Assembly: GCA_008973525.1 (NCBI GenBank)
Contig: WACJ01000103.1
Coordinates: 682,001-746,000, forward strand
DNA from: Stenopsyche tienmushanensis
Taxonomy: Eukaryota; Arthropoda; Insecta; Trichoptera; Stenopsychidae
Length of the DNA stretch: 64,000 nt
Direction of reading: 5' to 3'
In this document: positions 1-11,039 of the stretch, piece after piece
How the letters are laid out: each line of letters starts with the position of its first letter
How positions within the stretch are numbered: position 1 is the stretch's first letter
The notes under the pieces: generated by a model
The model's database searches: none
Seen by the model: the letters and a program-made list of their open reading frames with translations, nothing else
What the model was told of the DNA's origin: nothing
Made by a program: the position numbers and the translations under genes

Positions 1-280
1 GACGGCAGTCACGATACGTGTAACACGTGCTTCGTTTAATGCTTTGATGGACACGTTTGCATTATGCGATCATTTTTCGTATCAAAATGACGCACAATGC
101 AGACGTGTCCATCGAGGCGTTAAGGGTATATTCCTAGCCTAACCAAGTCCGAGCTTAAACAGTAGATCTCAATAAGTCCTATTCATTTCCAAGATAATCG
201 AAGCAAAATTATCATGGAATTAATTTCGAAAATCAAAAATTAAACATATAGAGTACATATATGTTTTACAAGTTATTATA

Positions 281-425
281 TTAACCTTTCCCTACCGGTG
301 ATGTATTTACTACACATCGACTCTAATAATGCGAATATCGATATGAAACATAATAGATACGGGCTTCAGAATTTTTGTATTCATCCGTAATATAACTACG
401 AATCACATCCAAGTATTATAGTATG
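281..425 (+). mobile_element. TTAA-type MITE, CCTTTCC family (5' part)
   Basis: The block opens with TTAA followed by CCTTTCCCTACCGGTGATG. The same opening occurs at 35185 and, diverged, at 59020. The internal segment around 340-375 (ATATGAAACATAATAGATAC) recurs at 26360-26385. A TTAA target plus a CCTTT-type terminus is typical of piggyBac-derived MITEs. I could not find a clean right end, so the end given is approximate. Confidence 0.55.
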
Positions 426-2059
426 TAAGCGTTCATCTGCAGCGGCGGAAATAAATAATTTGTCGGGAAATCTGGAATTTTGTCGGGGTCACATTGATGG
501 TGTTATATGAAAATGGAGGCTTATGCGGTCTAATTTTCTAATGTGATACCGGGATCGAAATTTTGGTTCGTGATTGGATTCCCTACTCAGAACAAACAAC
601 AACCGGTAATAAGACTATTTTATTATATATTACACAAAGCATGGTCTCATAGTTTGGCTGACGAATCTCATGCATTTTTTAATGAGCTGATTTAAATTCA
701 AATTTGACGTTTCGCGCGTCATAACACCGTCGATGGAGAACATGTTTGAGTATAGAATATTTTCGCTGCGGTCGAATTGGCTCGTAATCGTCTCATATCG
801 ATAACGCGGAGGCCATCTTATTAATTGCATAAGTATCTCATCGATGCACTCCTTATGCAACTGACACCGGGGACAAGTTGCAGTACTCGCAGTCGTGCAT
901 TCGATCACGGCTCGCAAGGTTAACACCACTTACCTACTGGCAGACCAGTGGTTGTCACTCTCGACGATTTATCGCCTTTTAACGCGACGAGATCGAATTA
1001 AATTCGGATCGCTGCGAATTCTATTCGTGCTAAAAAATGAGCAGCAATAAAAGGAAATCGCGGCTATTTCGATATCGCAAATGGCATTTGTTATCTCGTT
1101 CGACGGAAAAAAGATCGACGTCTCGAATTGACACGGTGGACACCCAGTGGGAGGTTTGTTTCATGCGGGCGCATTCCGATCGCACGTCGCTTAGTAAACG
1201 GCGAACTGCCGTCGCTAGGAATGGGCGGGCGAGGAATCGACCGCTGGACCGAGGCTCGTCGGCCAGAATAGGTGTGCTCAATGCACAAGGCCAACTTGCC
1301 GATGGGAAACGCCAACTGCATAACGTCCGCGGCTATTCTCGTCGATCTCCTGAGGTCGTTCGTCCATCCGAAGATCCGTCCGAATCGACCGACGACGAAA
1401 AAAACCCCGCCGCGACGGAAAATCCCGGAGGGCCGCGAAACTGGAAACGCGCCGATAGCATCGGACGATAAGCCAGATAAGAACGATCAGATTGCCACGA
1501 ATCAATGTTGCGATAGATCGAAACCGGTAGCGCGTCGCGACAAAGAAGCATTCGGATGCACCCGGTGGCCGACGACGACGGTCTCGTTCCAATTTTAAGT
1601 GCTTACAAACAGAAGTGACCTTCGATTGGAAGAAATGACCGCAGTTGACGCAAGATAGCCGTCGAGAAATTACATCAGAAGCACGCGACCGAGGCCGACT
1701 TCGCGAGAACCGCTCCACGGTCGCCTTCAGCGATCTCAGAAACCGGGAAAGTCGGACCGAGGAAATGACAGTTCGCGTCATAATGGACAACGATTTAATG
1801 AGACATCAGCCTCGGGCGGCGCTCTCAAAGGTCGACAAAGAGCGAAACGACGGTCCGAGGCAGATTCCTGCATTGTTGCTGTTTGCCGACATCTTTCCGA
1901 GCACTTGACGCTTCAACTGTTCCAACGCCTCGGACGACAGCCGCGTCTTCAGCTCGCTGCTGGGCGTTTTAGACGACATGAAAAAATCAGCATATTGACA
2001 CCCCAAAGGCACTTCCAGATGTCATGCGATCTACAACAATCACAGACGAGTCATGCATC
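426..2059. other. CpG-rich non-repetitive block, no supported gene
   Basis: From about 960 to 1960 the sequence is clearly richer in CG dinucleotides than its AT-rich surroundings. Long open frames overlap on both strands (minus 1278-1790, 170 codons; plus 1037-1471, 144 codons). Their translations are arginine/serine-rich with no recognisable domain, as expected for open frames in CpG-rich DNA. It could be an unmethylated island or promoter region; nothing in the sequence settles this. A short string at 616-638 recurs elsewhere (see the repeat entry). Confidence 0.35.
616..638 (+). repeat. Short dispersed repeat, TTTTATTATATATTACACAA
   Basis: The string TTTTATTATATATTACACAA occurs here, at about 38213-38235 and at about 59542-59563. 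The last copy directly follows the right end of a TTAA-type MITE. It is probably the terminal part of a longer dispersed element whose limits I cannot define. Confidence 0.5.
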
Positions 2060-2175
2060 GATTGCATTTGCGAGGGCAGTTCCAGAAGTGCCCGATAAAT
2101 TTGCACACGAGAAAGCTGTGCGCAACATGAGTGCCGCGTTTGCGCATTATCTTAGCGGTTACACGGAAATATCAC
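2060..2175 (+). pseudogene. mariner transposase scrap
   Basis: Positions about 2098-2155 read as a broken form of the mariner block that precedes the catalytic core (HTRKLCA, a stop, then VPRL). The stretch is closely similar to 25960-26010, where the same motif sits inside a longer mariner remnant. Stops interrupt the frame and no ITR is visible, so this is a dead fragment. Family assignment rests on the KLCAxWVPRLL motif known in mariner transposases. Confidence 0.5.
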
Positions 2176-2766
2176 GATAAACATGATTAATACAGCATAC
2201 AGCAATATATCGCGTAGATGTCTCTCTAAAGTTGGATGCATTTTTGTTTTCAAACTAGTCATCGGAGACTCGGAGAGAAACTGTCGTGTCAATTTCTTCT
2301 ACTTATATTAGTATCTTTGACTTCCAAGTGCCTCAATTTTAGCCTTCCGACAGTTCATGTGGCACCCACTTGTCCAGCATTTTTATCTTCCCTAATTCGA
2401 CATAATTTTTCCTTCCTTTTCGAATTATTCTTTCACAAATCGATCCTTCTACGAATGCTCAGTTAATATTTCCACCTGCTTTCATTGCATTGTGCTCCAA
2501 TTTGAACTCATCCAAAAAAATTCTTTACGAGAAAATAAATAAAATATTTCAATTCCTAGAACTCCCTCCAATCGGCTCATTTACGAGAAATTTATTAATT
2601 CCAAGAAATTCAAATTGCTAATTTCCAAGAAAATCAGCGTTTGACTATATGGACTTGGATTGACTCAATCCGCGAACACGAACGCAACAGGAGGTTCGAA
2701 ATATTGGATACAGGTAAAAATTTAACTCCAATTGGGCTTTATTAAAAAACTTCTTGTATAAATATA
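2176..2766. other. AT-rich intergenic DNA
   Basis: I see no gene, RNA or delimited element. A loosely repeated TTTACGAGAAA/TTCCAAGAAA motif occurs between 2525 and 2635. Confidence 0.4.
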
Positions 2767-3583
2767 CAGGGTCGTAACAAGGGCGTGGCAAAGCAGGCGC
2801 CCGCCACGGGCGCAACTGGACTTGGGGCGTAAAACGTAGAATACCGACCCGGTCGAGAGTTGTACATGGTTTTTATTTTACTCGATCATTCTACTTTGCA
2901 TGATCCAACACTGATTGGCTTTGTCTAAACTATACTAACAGGTTAACGGCCGCGGCCTCGTATTTGAGTCTTTGAAAAGCTTCGTTTGCTGTCCGTAGAC
3001 TCTTATGTGAGTCCTACATCATACGTTCCATTCTATTGAAAAAATATTAGGTCACTAAGACGCCTCAAGTGGTTTAAGAAACATAGTTAATTTAGTGAAA
3101 TTATAGTTTATTTGTTTTTTTTTTGCAAAATCGCCGACCGCCAGGCAAAATTCATTAAAAAAAAATGCGGTTGTTAAGCTGCTAAGTTGTCTAATCCCTC
3201 ATTTCTTCGTTATCGTTCAAACATTGGGCCGATCCAGCTGACATAAGCCCGCAAAAAAATAAAGACAACAATATTTTCAACCGATTTTAAAATTTAAACA
3301 GCCCACCAGAGCAGCCTTCTTCGGACAAATTCGTTTCATAATGAGAGGCATGGCATCCGATCGCGAGACGCTTATCCGTCATATCAGCGGTCCGAATGAC
3401 GGACCGATTGGACATACAAACCTTTTGGCCACTCCGTCCTTTATTTTTGTATATTATTTTAAAACATATATTATAAAAATATTTAATACATTACATGTAT
3501 AATCATTAGCATTATTATGGGGAGGGGTGAGAGGCGAAGTTAGATTCTTGCCACAGGCGCTTCATACCTTTGTTACGGCTTTA
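2767..3583 (+). mobile_element. Non-autonomous hAT element with 8-bp TSD
   Basis: The left end CAGGGTCGTAACAAGGG is mirrored at the right end by GTTACGGCTTTA, the decayed complement (GTTACGACCCTG expected). Both ends are flanked by exactly the same 8 bp, TAAATATA (2759-2766 and 3584-3591), the hallmark of hAT insertion. The interior has no long open frame, so the element is non-autonomous or internally deleted. A 243-bp MITE (2939-3181) is nested in it. The boundary call rests on the TSD plus TIR; the superfamily follows from the CAGGG terminus and the 8-bp TSD. Confidence 0.85.
2939..3181 (-). mobile_element. 241-bp TTAA-family MITE (old copy) nested in hAT
   Basis: This is a diverged reverse-orientation copy of the MITE at 23853-24093 and 33730-33970. 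It shares the TIR (CAGGTTAACGGCCGCGG here), the central stretches TCAAGTGGTTTA and TTCCATTCTATTGAAAAA, and nearly the same length. It is flanked on both sides by CTAA, which is TTAG in element orientation, where the other copies have TTAA. It is more mutated than those two and therefore older. Confidence 0.8.
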
Positions 3584-3591
3584 TAAATATA

Positions 3592-5688
3592 TATTCAAAT
3601 ATTCCAATATTCGAATTTTGATATTCGATTATTTGGAACCCTACTCACAATGCATTTTACGGGAAAACTGTGTAATCATCGACGAGACAGCTACTTTAAC
3701 ACGTACGTCGCCATGTCACCCAAATACGGGCGATGAGTATTCACTCGTATTTCGCTGACGTTTTAATTGATCCAATCGAATAGAATTAAAATATATAGGT
3801 TATTTTTTTGACTTGGGTTGGAATGCCACAAAAGCAATACACTAAAATCCCTAATGGAATCAGATTCACGGCAAACAATCTAGAAGTTATCGCAAAGACT
3901 TGAATCTCCATGAACCATCCAATTCGGAAAAACGAATAGGATGGGTATTATGGGGTATCGTGGTACTGGGTACTAAATTTTCAAATACTTTCGGGTCCTC
4001 ACAATATTATATTATAGGTTTACAATTTAAAACTATTTTCGCATTTTTGAAACGATCTTCAGCAATTTAAGGCAGTCAGTCCATGAATAAATTTCTAAAT
4101 TAAAACAGCTGAAGACACAATTTAGCTTCATATTTTCACAATTGTAATATATTTTTAGACAAAGAAAAATAATACTCATCAGTCAAAAATCGAACTGTTC
4201 AATTTCATCATTGTTTTGTTCTAGTTCCAGTTTTAATTTCCATAATAATTTCCACAAAATTTCCGACGATTTGTTCCTTGTGCTTTTAGATTTGTTCTTG
4301 GAAAAAATAAATTTTTCGGTCGATATCCCGATAATCATAGATCGAAGGAATTACTCTTTCTATATCTAGTAGTAATATCTAGAAATATAACACATGATCT
4401 GTATAAATGCATGCCTAGGACAATCAGATCGCATACTTTTCGAATCAATTAATGCAGTGTGCATCAACTGCTTTAATGAATGAGGTAAAAAGAGGTTTAA
4501 TAAGTCGTCCGTCATGATGTGGCGGTTGTTCGAACGTTTTTTGCGTAGTTGAACCTATTTTGGTCCATAGCTGGTTAAACGGGAGGGGCGCAATTGATTT
4601 CCGGCGTGGGGGCGACGGGGCGTTGGGGCGATGGGGCGCAGGCGGTCAGATCGAGACGCCGGTGACGTAATGCTGTAAATGAATGTAAATTGAGGTTTAC
4701 CTTAGGCAAGACGTGTTGAAGAAGTGCCCCGGCCTTGCGTTTGGCAGCCATGGTCGCCAGATGACAGAGCGCCTCGCCGGTCTGCCTCCGCGCTTCCCGA
4801 CCTGATGTTCTTATTTTTTAACACTTTTTATCACCGGTTTCGCGAACGTACCGCATAGTACTTTCGTTCGACTTCCTTAGATTTCTTCGAACGTCCTGGA
4901 TGAAAATATGACGGTTATTTTGCGATCGAGTCGAGGTTCGGGATCGGGAGGGAGGCGGACGCGTCTACGCGATCGACGGAAAGCGAAACGCAGAATTAAT
5001 TTAAAAATTAAAAAAAAAATAATAAAAATATATTCATCGAACAGTTTGAGAGCGCCTGGTTTCAATCGTTTCAATTACAGGTCAACGTGAAATCAGTGGT
5101 ACTATTATAGATTATTAAATAAACTCTGAAATTATAACGACGCCTACATATCATCCCTTCCGAATTTTGAAGCGATCAAACCCTGCCGCGACCGGAGCTT
5201 TTAAAAAAATGCCATTATTTTTTAAGATGAAATAATCGCATCCCGCCTGCGATGTTTTCGACGATTACGAGCGACATCCATCGTGACGAGACATAACGCG
5301 CTACAATGTAAACTACGACCGAAAGCTAGACGCGCCGTGTTTGCATAGATGCACATGTGCCCTCTTAGCGTACGAATTAATTGCATACGAAATGCAATAA
5401 TTTTCACATGTTTCAGTTATGCCATATGCTCACTATTTAATGTGTGCTTGGCGGACGTCGGCAAATGCGCCCCGGCCGACAAATTCAACGGGGACTCTCG
5501 ACAGGGCAACCGGGCGCGCTCGATTATCGACTCCGCAAAGCCGAGCTCCATTTTCGAAACGCATTTCAATTGAAATAAAACAATCCGCCCGAGCTTAAAT
5601 CTGAACGAGCGCCGACCGAAATCAGAGCTCGAATAAAGCGCAGCGAACGAACGCACATTTCATACGCGAATGCGTGATAGAATGACAA
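3592..5688. other. AT-rich intergenic DNA with a G-rich 9-mer array
   Basis: I see no gene. At about 4598-4645 there is a short array of degenerate 8-9-mers (GGGGCGAC, GGGGCGTT, GGGGCGAT, GGGGCGCA). A CpG-enriched patch lies at 5450-5660. The open frames here show no known domain. Confidence 0.4.
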
Positions 5689-6410
5689 CAGTGGCGGATT
5701 TAGCGCTCGAGAGGCCTTTGGCGCAATTTAAGTTTGAGGCCCTTGGACCTTGGTAACGCCTATATGTGAATCCGGTCAAATACAAACAAAACGATCGCCA
5801 AAAGACGTCGTACCCATGGGAATCGTTCTTTCGTTGTTAAAACGCGTGAATTCATCAATAATGCGTTCGTTTACAAAAACAAGTTGTTGTGCTTAAAATC
5901 CGGCTTCGGAAGCACAAATTCATGCATTAAAATTGCAAATGTGCAGAATTTCGTTTTCTACGATCTTGCATCTTCGATGCGATGTGCGCATCGTTTATTG
6001 TGTTTGTTTTTTTAAGCGTAATTTATTTTGGCACGATAGGACAAATCGGCTAAAATGTCACGTGAAGTGAAACTCCAAGCGCAGTTGGTTCGTAAAGCGA
6101 GATAGAATCGTAATCGAGAGAAAGGGTTAGAGAGTAGAAAAGAGATGCGAGGAACTCATAGACAGGCAGTTTAAAGTTTGTCTTAAGTTTATCTTTATAT
6201 CTAAGAAATTATTAAATAAAGGTTCATCCATTGAAATACATGATTTTCATTTTCATGCGGCGTGTAGAAATCGTGATTGAAATACCCACCTTCAATTGAA
6301 AAACTAGATCTCTTTGTGCCCTGATGCCGCAAAATAGGGAAATCGCAATAGGGCCCAATTTAAAATTGCGCGAAGGGCCTTTATTTTTTTTTTGTGGCCC
6401 ATCTAAACTT
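5689..6410 (+). mobile_element. hAT-like element, left end recognisable
   Basis: The start CAGTGGCGGATTTAG resembles the CAGNGGCGGAT termini common in hAT elements. Positions 5715-5755 (AGGCC...GGCGCAATTTAAG...GGCCC) are echoed in inverted form at about 6350-6405 (GGGCCCAATTTAAAATTGCGCGAAGGGCC), which suggests subterminal inverted repeats. The extreme right end and TSD are not clear, possibly because a mariner begins at 6417. I see no transposase. Assignment is by end similarity only. Confidence 0.45.
6031..6085 (+). repeat. Dispersed repeat containing GTCACG-AAGTGAAACTCCA
   Basis: The block (TAGGACAAATYGG, then GTCACGTGAAGTGAAACTCC) recurs at about 38855-38892 and more weakly at 37534-37556. 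The spacing of the two motifs is conserved, so this is probably a fragment of one dispersed repeat whose class I cannot name. Confidence 0.5.
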
Positions 6411-6416
6411 GAGCTA

Positions 6417-6742
6417 GAAAGTAAGGTTAAAAGAGACCGGTTTTTTTTTGTTTTTTAACCATTTTGGGGCATTTTGTACAGTTACAGTAAATTATTCCAA
6501 TGGAAAGGTCATCGTGCACTCCCGTCCGTGCGAGATTCGAGCGGTCATCCATTTTTTGATTTGCAACTTTTTTGACGAGGCAATGGTAATTAGTGATTTC
6601 TGACGAACTTGTGCAAAAAATTGAAGAACGAGTGCAAAATGACCGCCGTATGACGCTTGACGATTTTTCTCGAAGTCTACTCGGTGATATTGTGTCGGAA
6701 AAACTTTTTTCGATCCTAAATAAATATTGTATCCTTACTCTC
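6417..6742 (+). mobile_element. Deleted mariner element (GAAAGTAAGGTT ITR group)
   Basis: The left end is TA followed by GAAAGTAAGGTTAAAAG; the right end is CCTTACTCTC, its decayed complement. Inside, 6589-6710 translates as a mariner helix-turn-helix region (SDELVQKIEERVQNDRRMTLDDFSRSLL, given here in two parts: SDELVQKIEERVQN and DRRMTLDDFSRSLL), followed by GDIVSEKL. The reading frame then runs into the 3' end, so the whole catalytic DDE half is missing. The same ITR type occurs in the element at 14276-14761, indicating one family. Confidence 0.7.
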
Positions 6743-6744
6743 TG

Positions 6745-7700
6745 GATGACCCTCGTATACCACTACAGCGGTAGCAAGTCTATTTTATTATAAATTAAAA
6801 AAACGCACCGAGCAAACTTTTAGCTAATAATTTACTATGTATTTACTTTTTTTAGAGAGCTAAGAAGATTCTATCGCGCGAGACTCTCGCGCTTTATTTT
6901 TTCTAAATATTTAATTTTAGTCGAAACTTTGAGCGCCCGATGCGCACACCGAAGGGTTAATCGCATGAGACAAATTCGAGCGTAAGCGAAGAAAGTGAGA
7001 CCGCCTGATGAGATAGCGTAAAGTGACGAGTCTTCTAAACCCGTACAAGTGAGGGCGGTAGGGTGAGCGCGGAGGGTGGGGGCGGCGTGTGCGTGTGCAG
7101 TGACAGTGTGTGTGTGTGTGTGTGCGTGTGCCCCATCGCACACACTTATCCATGCATTCGCACTCACACCGACGCCGCCCCCGCCCCCCGCCGCCGCACG
7201 ACGCCCGCGCGCGGGGAATTTATTGTGAAAGGTCAGTGAGGCCGAGTTTCGCGAACCTCTATTGTTCCCAACTGCGAGCCTAGCATTTTCAAATATCGCG
7301 CCATCGCAGCGCCGCTTCCGCATCCCCGTGCCGAATCGGAAGCGGAAAATAGAAAACGCCGCCGCGCAACGCCGACGGGGCGATTCGCATCGACTGCGAA
7401 AAGCGCGCGGAATTTTAAATTTGACAAACGTCATCAGTCATTCGAGCCGGCGCGCACGTGCGCACTTGTTTATGCGCGCTTAAACGGACTAATTTTGGCC
7501 ATAAACCCAACCCGGTTCTCATTTTTCGACGAACTGCACAAATGCGACATGTTTTTAGGAATACAAATTAGTTAGGTCCGTTTTCAAAAGATGACTGGCT
7601 GTTATGACTGCATCATATTCACAGCTGATTTCAGACAGATTAAACATATGTCGATAATATTCAGTTTATATCGCTTTGAATTTCATAAAAAACCTTGTTT
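6745..7700. other. CpG-rich tract with a GT microsatellite
   Basis: Positions 6900-7480 are CpG- and GC-rich within AT-rich DNA. A (GT)n run with TGTGCG variants lies at about 7080-7135. Open frames on the minus strand translate largely to alanine, arginine and HT repeats and are not credible genes. The tract may be a promoter or CpG-island-like segment; no transcript evidence can be seen. Confidence 0.4.
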
Positions 7701-7830
7701 TTTACTGCAGTACTAAGTGCAGTTGAATTGCATCGATGCTCCAACTGATAAATCATGCAGGCAATGGTTTCGACGTTTCAAGAATGGCGATTTCAGCGTT
7801 GAAGGCGAGCATCGCTCTGTACAGTCAAAA

Positions 7831-7960
7831 AATCGGAGGTATTACTCGTTGAAGATCCGAGTCATTCGAGAATCATCAGTAGTTACTCGACAAAGAATCG
7901 GGGGTATTACTCGTTGGAGATCCGAGTCATTCGAGAATCATCAGGAGTTACTCGACAAGC
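7831..7960 (+). repeat. 65-bp tandem duplication inside mariner
   Basis: Positions 7831-7895 and 7896-7960 are nearly identical (a handful of differences, for example AATCGGAGG against AATCGGGGG). The unit is not a multiple of three, so the duplication itself shifts the transposase frame. Confidence 0.9.
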
Positions 7961-8107
7961 AAATTTCTGCACGATTGAAATGCATGGAAATAATCCAAAA
8001 GTAAAGGGATCGGGTGCCGTATGAACTGTAACCGAGGGACGTTGAAAGGCGATTTTTTCACTTGCGAGCAGCTGATTCAAAGGCAACAAATAAAGCGTTT
8101 TTTACAT

Positions 8108-8143
8108 CTCGGGAATGTCGCAGAATACTGCGACATTCCCGAG
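8108..8143. repeat. Perfect 16-bp inverted repeat, 4-nt loop
   Basis: CTCGGGAATGTCGCAG at 8108-8123 is followed by AATA and then its exact complement CTGCGACATTCCCGAG at 8128-8143. It lies within the decayed mariner at a point where normal transposase sequence is lost, which suggests a local fold-back rearrangement rather than a selected hairpin. Confidence 0.85.
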
Positions 8144-8429
8144 GAGTAAAAATACTACGCCGGACCCAGTGTATCTGGCGGGACCAAAAAAGAGTGTACA
8201 AGAATTGATTCGTTTGGGTTATTAATTTCGACAATAACTATCGAAATACGTGTTATTCTTCTGCGTGACAACGCTCGGCATCATGTCGCAAAAGTCGCAT
8301 AAAATCGACATTGTTCTTTTCTGATTAGCGATCGTTCCGACGGATGCCTCAAAAGGCGAGACATATTTTCGGGATTGAATTAAAAAATGGCCCGAATTAA
8401 TTTGTACTCCCAATATTATATTTAAATTT

Positions 8430-9849
8430 AAAAAAAATGCAAGCATTGGATCGCGTCGCGAAATTCAGCGGAGGAATTGAATTCCTGTTCGTCCGTCGCG
8501 GTGTCGTTCCGAGAAGAGAAGTCGTCCGTCGCAGAGGCGAGCTCGGGGACACTTTTTTTTTTGATCGACTCGTCTTCGATTTTGCTCGCGGGCGATTCCG
8601 GGAACGTCGCGGTCGCAGTGTTCGAATAGGTCGCAAATCGCATTGTTTGAAAAGTCAAACGGCGATAAATCGATGCAATCGGAGCAGATATGCATATTCG
8701 GCGATAAAAGAAAGTTCCGGAATGTTAAAAATGCGATCGGATGCTTATTTGCCACAGAGAAAACATGTGTGCAAACTTTTTCACGGGTTTTATTGGTTTT
8801 GCGAACGTTCGACGCCGGAGCGCGAGGCGCGTCAATCAAACTTTTTAGAAGTTTTTGAGGGTCCAAGGCGTTAAAAAATAGACGGCGGAGTGTAAAGAAG
8901 AAGAATTCATGAAAAATAGACTTCGCGAGACAAAAAGTAATAACGCGGGTAATTCAAATGAATACCGCGGGTAATTCAAATGCGCCAATATTATTGGCGC
9001 AATGCATACCGCTCAAACGAGATCAAAACTGAGGAAAAACGCCGGTTTCCGATCGCGAGCGGAAACAGCGCGCCAATCGAAAATTCAAATGCGAAGTTTG
9101 AAAGCTCGCCGATATGTTTTTATTTTCGGACGATAAATAATTAAAAGCGATCGTCTGGCGATAAGTCCGATCGAATGGCGCAAATCGAGATCGATGAATA
9201 TATTTTTAGTTTCGGGAATCGATTCGGACGCGCGTCGTTCGACGTCGAAAATCGGGAACAACGGGGAGGGGGATGTTCGATGTCAAAATTGAAAAATGTA
9301 AATAAATACGTACGATTCGGGGGTGACACAGTTATTTCCTCGGAATCGAGCAAAACGAGTCGAAACGAAAATCGGGCCAAAAGTCGAGACTCGAGTTCCT
9401 CGGACGTGTTCGCCCTTCGGAGGTTCGGTATCGTCTCGAGTCGTCGGTCGAAACGCAGTTCGTAAATTTTCGCACGGTTTCGCAAGCGTTCGGGAGACAG
9501 CGCCGCTGAACGCGTGCGACGCCGACGACTGCACGCGGCGCACTGCCCGCGCTGCCCGCACTGCCCGCACAAACAGCACTACACACCTCTGATGCATCAA
9601 TGGACAGGCACACATTACGCGTCGCACGTATACTGCATCCTGCCGATCCTGCCGATCCCACCTATCCCACATATTCCACACATCCCACCCGTCGCGCAAT
9701 ACCACCACTCGATCGACGATCGAAGAGCGACCGTTCAACCCGAGCGTCTTATCAAAGCGATCCGAACGCCGGATAACAAAGACAATACGTCCAACAAAGG
9801 CGGGAACATTTAATTTAACCTTTTAACCGCCAGCGAATTTAGAGACATC
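8430..9849. other. CpG-rich non-genic block
   Basis: About 8430-9740 is CpG-dense. Several 75-150-codon frames overlap on both strands, all arginine/serine-rich and without a domain. Short tandem motifs lie at 9545-9575 (CTGCCCGCA type) and 9643-9690 (CCTGCCGAT/CCCACATAT type). No splice-supported exon can be argued. A promoter or island function is possible but unproven. Confidence 0.4.
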
Positions 9850-10620
9850 ATAAACGGCGCAAAACATCGTTTAACTCATATATTTTATTGTCTAAATGCG
9901 ACCTGTGTGCCCTAGCATTTGCATGTATACCATATGCTGTGTCACTATTCAGGATCGTTAATATTATAAAAACGCCAATAAAAATGATTCTAAGATGTGC
10001 TATAGGCTTTCATATTTTTGAACGTCAATTAAAACATAATTTAATGATGACATGTATTGCGTATACCATATTCATCGTATTTATTTAGTAAAGTGTTCGA
10101 GAGATATTATAATGCAGTTGGAATATAGTAGAAGTTTGAAAGTCGAACTTTTGGTTTAGAACTGATATTCACCTTATATTGTTGTTTTATGCCTAGTGCT
10201 TATATCTGCTGAATTTATTTAAAATAAAATGGAAACATTAAGATGCATTGAGATTTTTGAACTCGCCAATGTATGTCCTTAACATACTGTGAAATGAATA
10301 ATATTCGATGCATAAACGACACAGTTATTTTGCAGATAAATAAATCGGCCCTATGCTTAAATCATAGCAAAATCAGCATATAATGACTCAAACAACGATT
10401 TTTTAAATTTATTTAATTATCAAACGCTGATTTGTGTGTCTATTTTTGAGCGTTTCTAGTTCAGGATTGTTAATAGCGCAATCATTATAACCAATACATC
10501 TCAAAATAGATTCAGTTACGTTGGAATCAAAAATACAATGGAAACAACAATGCTTTATTAAAATTTGAAGACATTTTTGGATTCATCAATGTGTGTCCCA
10601 AGCATAATAAATTTTAGATA
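9850..10620 (+). repeat. Diverged internal duplication, AT-rich
   Basis: Several segments recur in order: CATAAACGGCGCAAAACA (9850) and CATAAACGACACAGTTATT (10312); CAGGATCGTTAATAT (9951) and CAGGATTGTTAATAG (10463); AAAATGGAAACATTA (10227) and ACAATGGAAACAACA (10537). Offsets differ, so indels separate the copies. It looks like an old tandem duplication or two insertions of one unnamed repeat. Confidence 0.4.
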
Positions 10621-11039
10621 TTATATGTTTATATGGATTGTTTTTATAGTATAATTAGATTTAAGCACGTCTATTGTTAAGATTCGATGCGATGCTGTGC
10701 ATAATTTGATTGCAATTATTGGCCGTGGAAAATCGTGATGATATTGTTTTGCGCAGTCGATTCGGACGAAGCATAGTAATTTCCAAACTGTGCCAGTGTT
10801 AGCACGCGTTTCGGTCCCCGTACACAAGTGTTTACATGCGTGAGGGCCCCCGCGCGGCTGTGTGTGTGTGCGGGCGCGCGCGCGTGTGCGTGCGTGTGCC
10901 CGCGCCCGTGCGTGTGTGCGTGAGGGGAGCGGGACGCGATTATCCCGAGCCGTGTGGGAGGAGAGGGCGGATGGGTACGTTGATACGGTCCGCACATTAC
11001 TGACACTCCGACTGCCAAGTGGGAGCTCTGCAAAACCGC
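10621..11039. repeat. GT/GC-alternating microsatellite region
   Basis: About 10857-10925 is built from alternating TG, CG and TGTGCG units with interruptions, flanked by GC-rich DNA. Alternating purine-pyrimidine sequence of this length is a potential Z-DNA former. No gene is visible. Confidence 0.7.

Larger units (their letters stand above)
7700..8400 (+). pseudogene. mariner transposase pseudogene (cecropia/GDF-type)
   Basis: The translation from about 7750 reads CRQWFRRFKNGDFSVE, the conserved N-terminal helix-turn-helix segment of a mariner branch. It is followed by LLDKQISARLKCMEIIQK (7951-8002), then VPYEL and DVERRFF, and at 8245-8290 by a decayed catalytic block (VILLRDNARHHVAK, where the family has HDNARPH). 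Frameshifts and stops interrupt the frame. A 65-bp tandem duplication (7831-7960) and a fold-back (8108-8143) lie inside. I saw no clear ITRs, so limits are approximate. Order and spacing of motifs make the family call reliable; the gene is dead. Confidence 0.75.

Noticed and set aside
1278..1790. 170-codon minus-strand open frame, the longest in the window
   Set aside because: Arginine/serine-rich, overlaps other open frames on both strands in a CpG-rich block, and has no recognisable domain or splice context.
6871..7434. 187-codon minus-strand open frame
   Set aside because: Its middle is the translated GT microsatellite (HTHTHT) and alanine/glycine runs from GC-rich DNA.
9283..9738. 151-codon minus frame and overlapping frames at 9141-9661
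   Set aside because: Repetitive RAVRAAR/WDRWDR-type translations arise from the short tandem GC-rich motifs; several overlapping frames are open at once.
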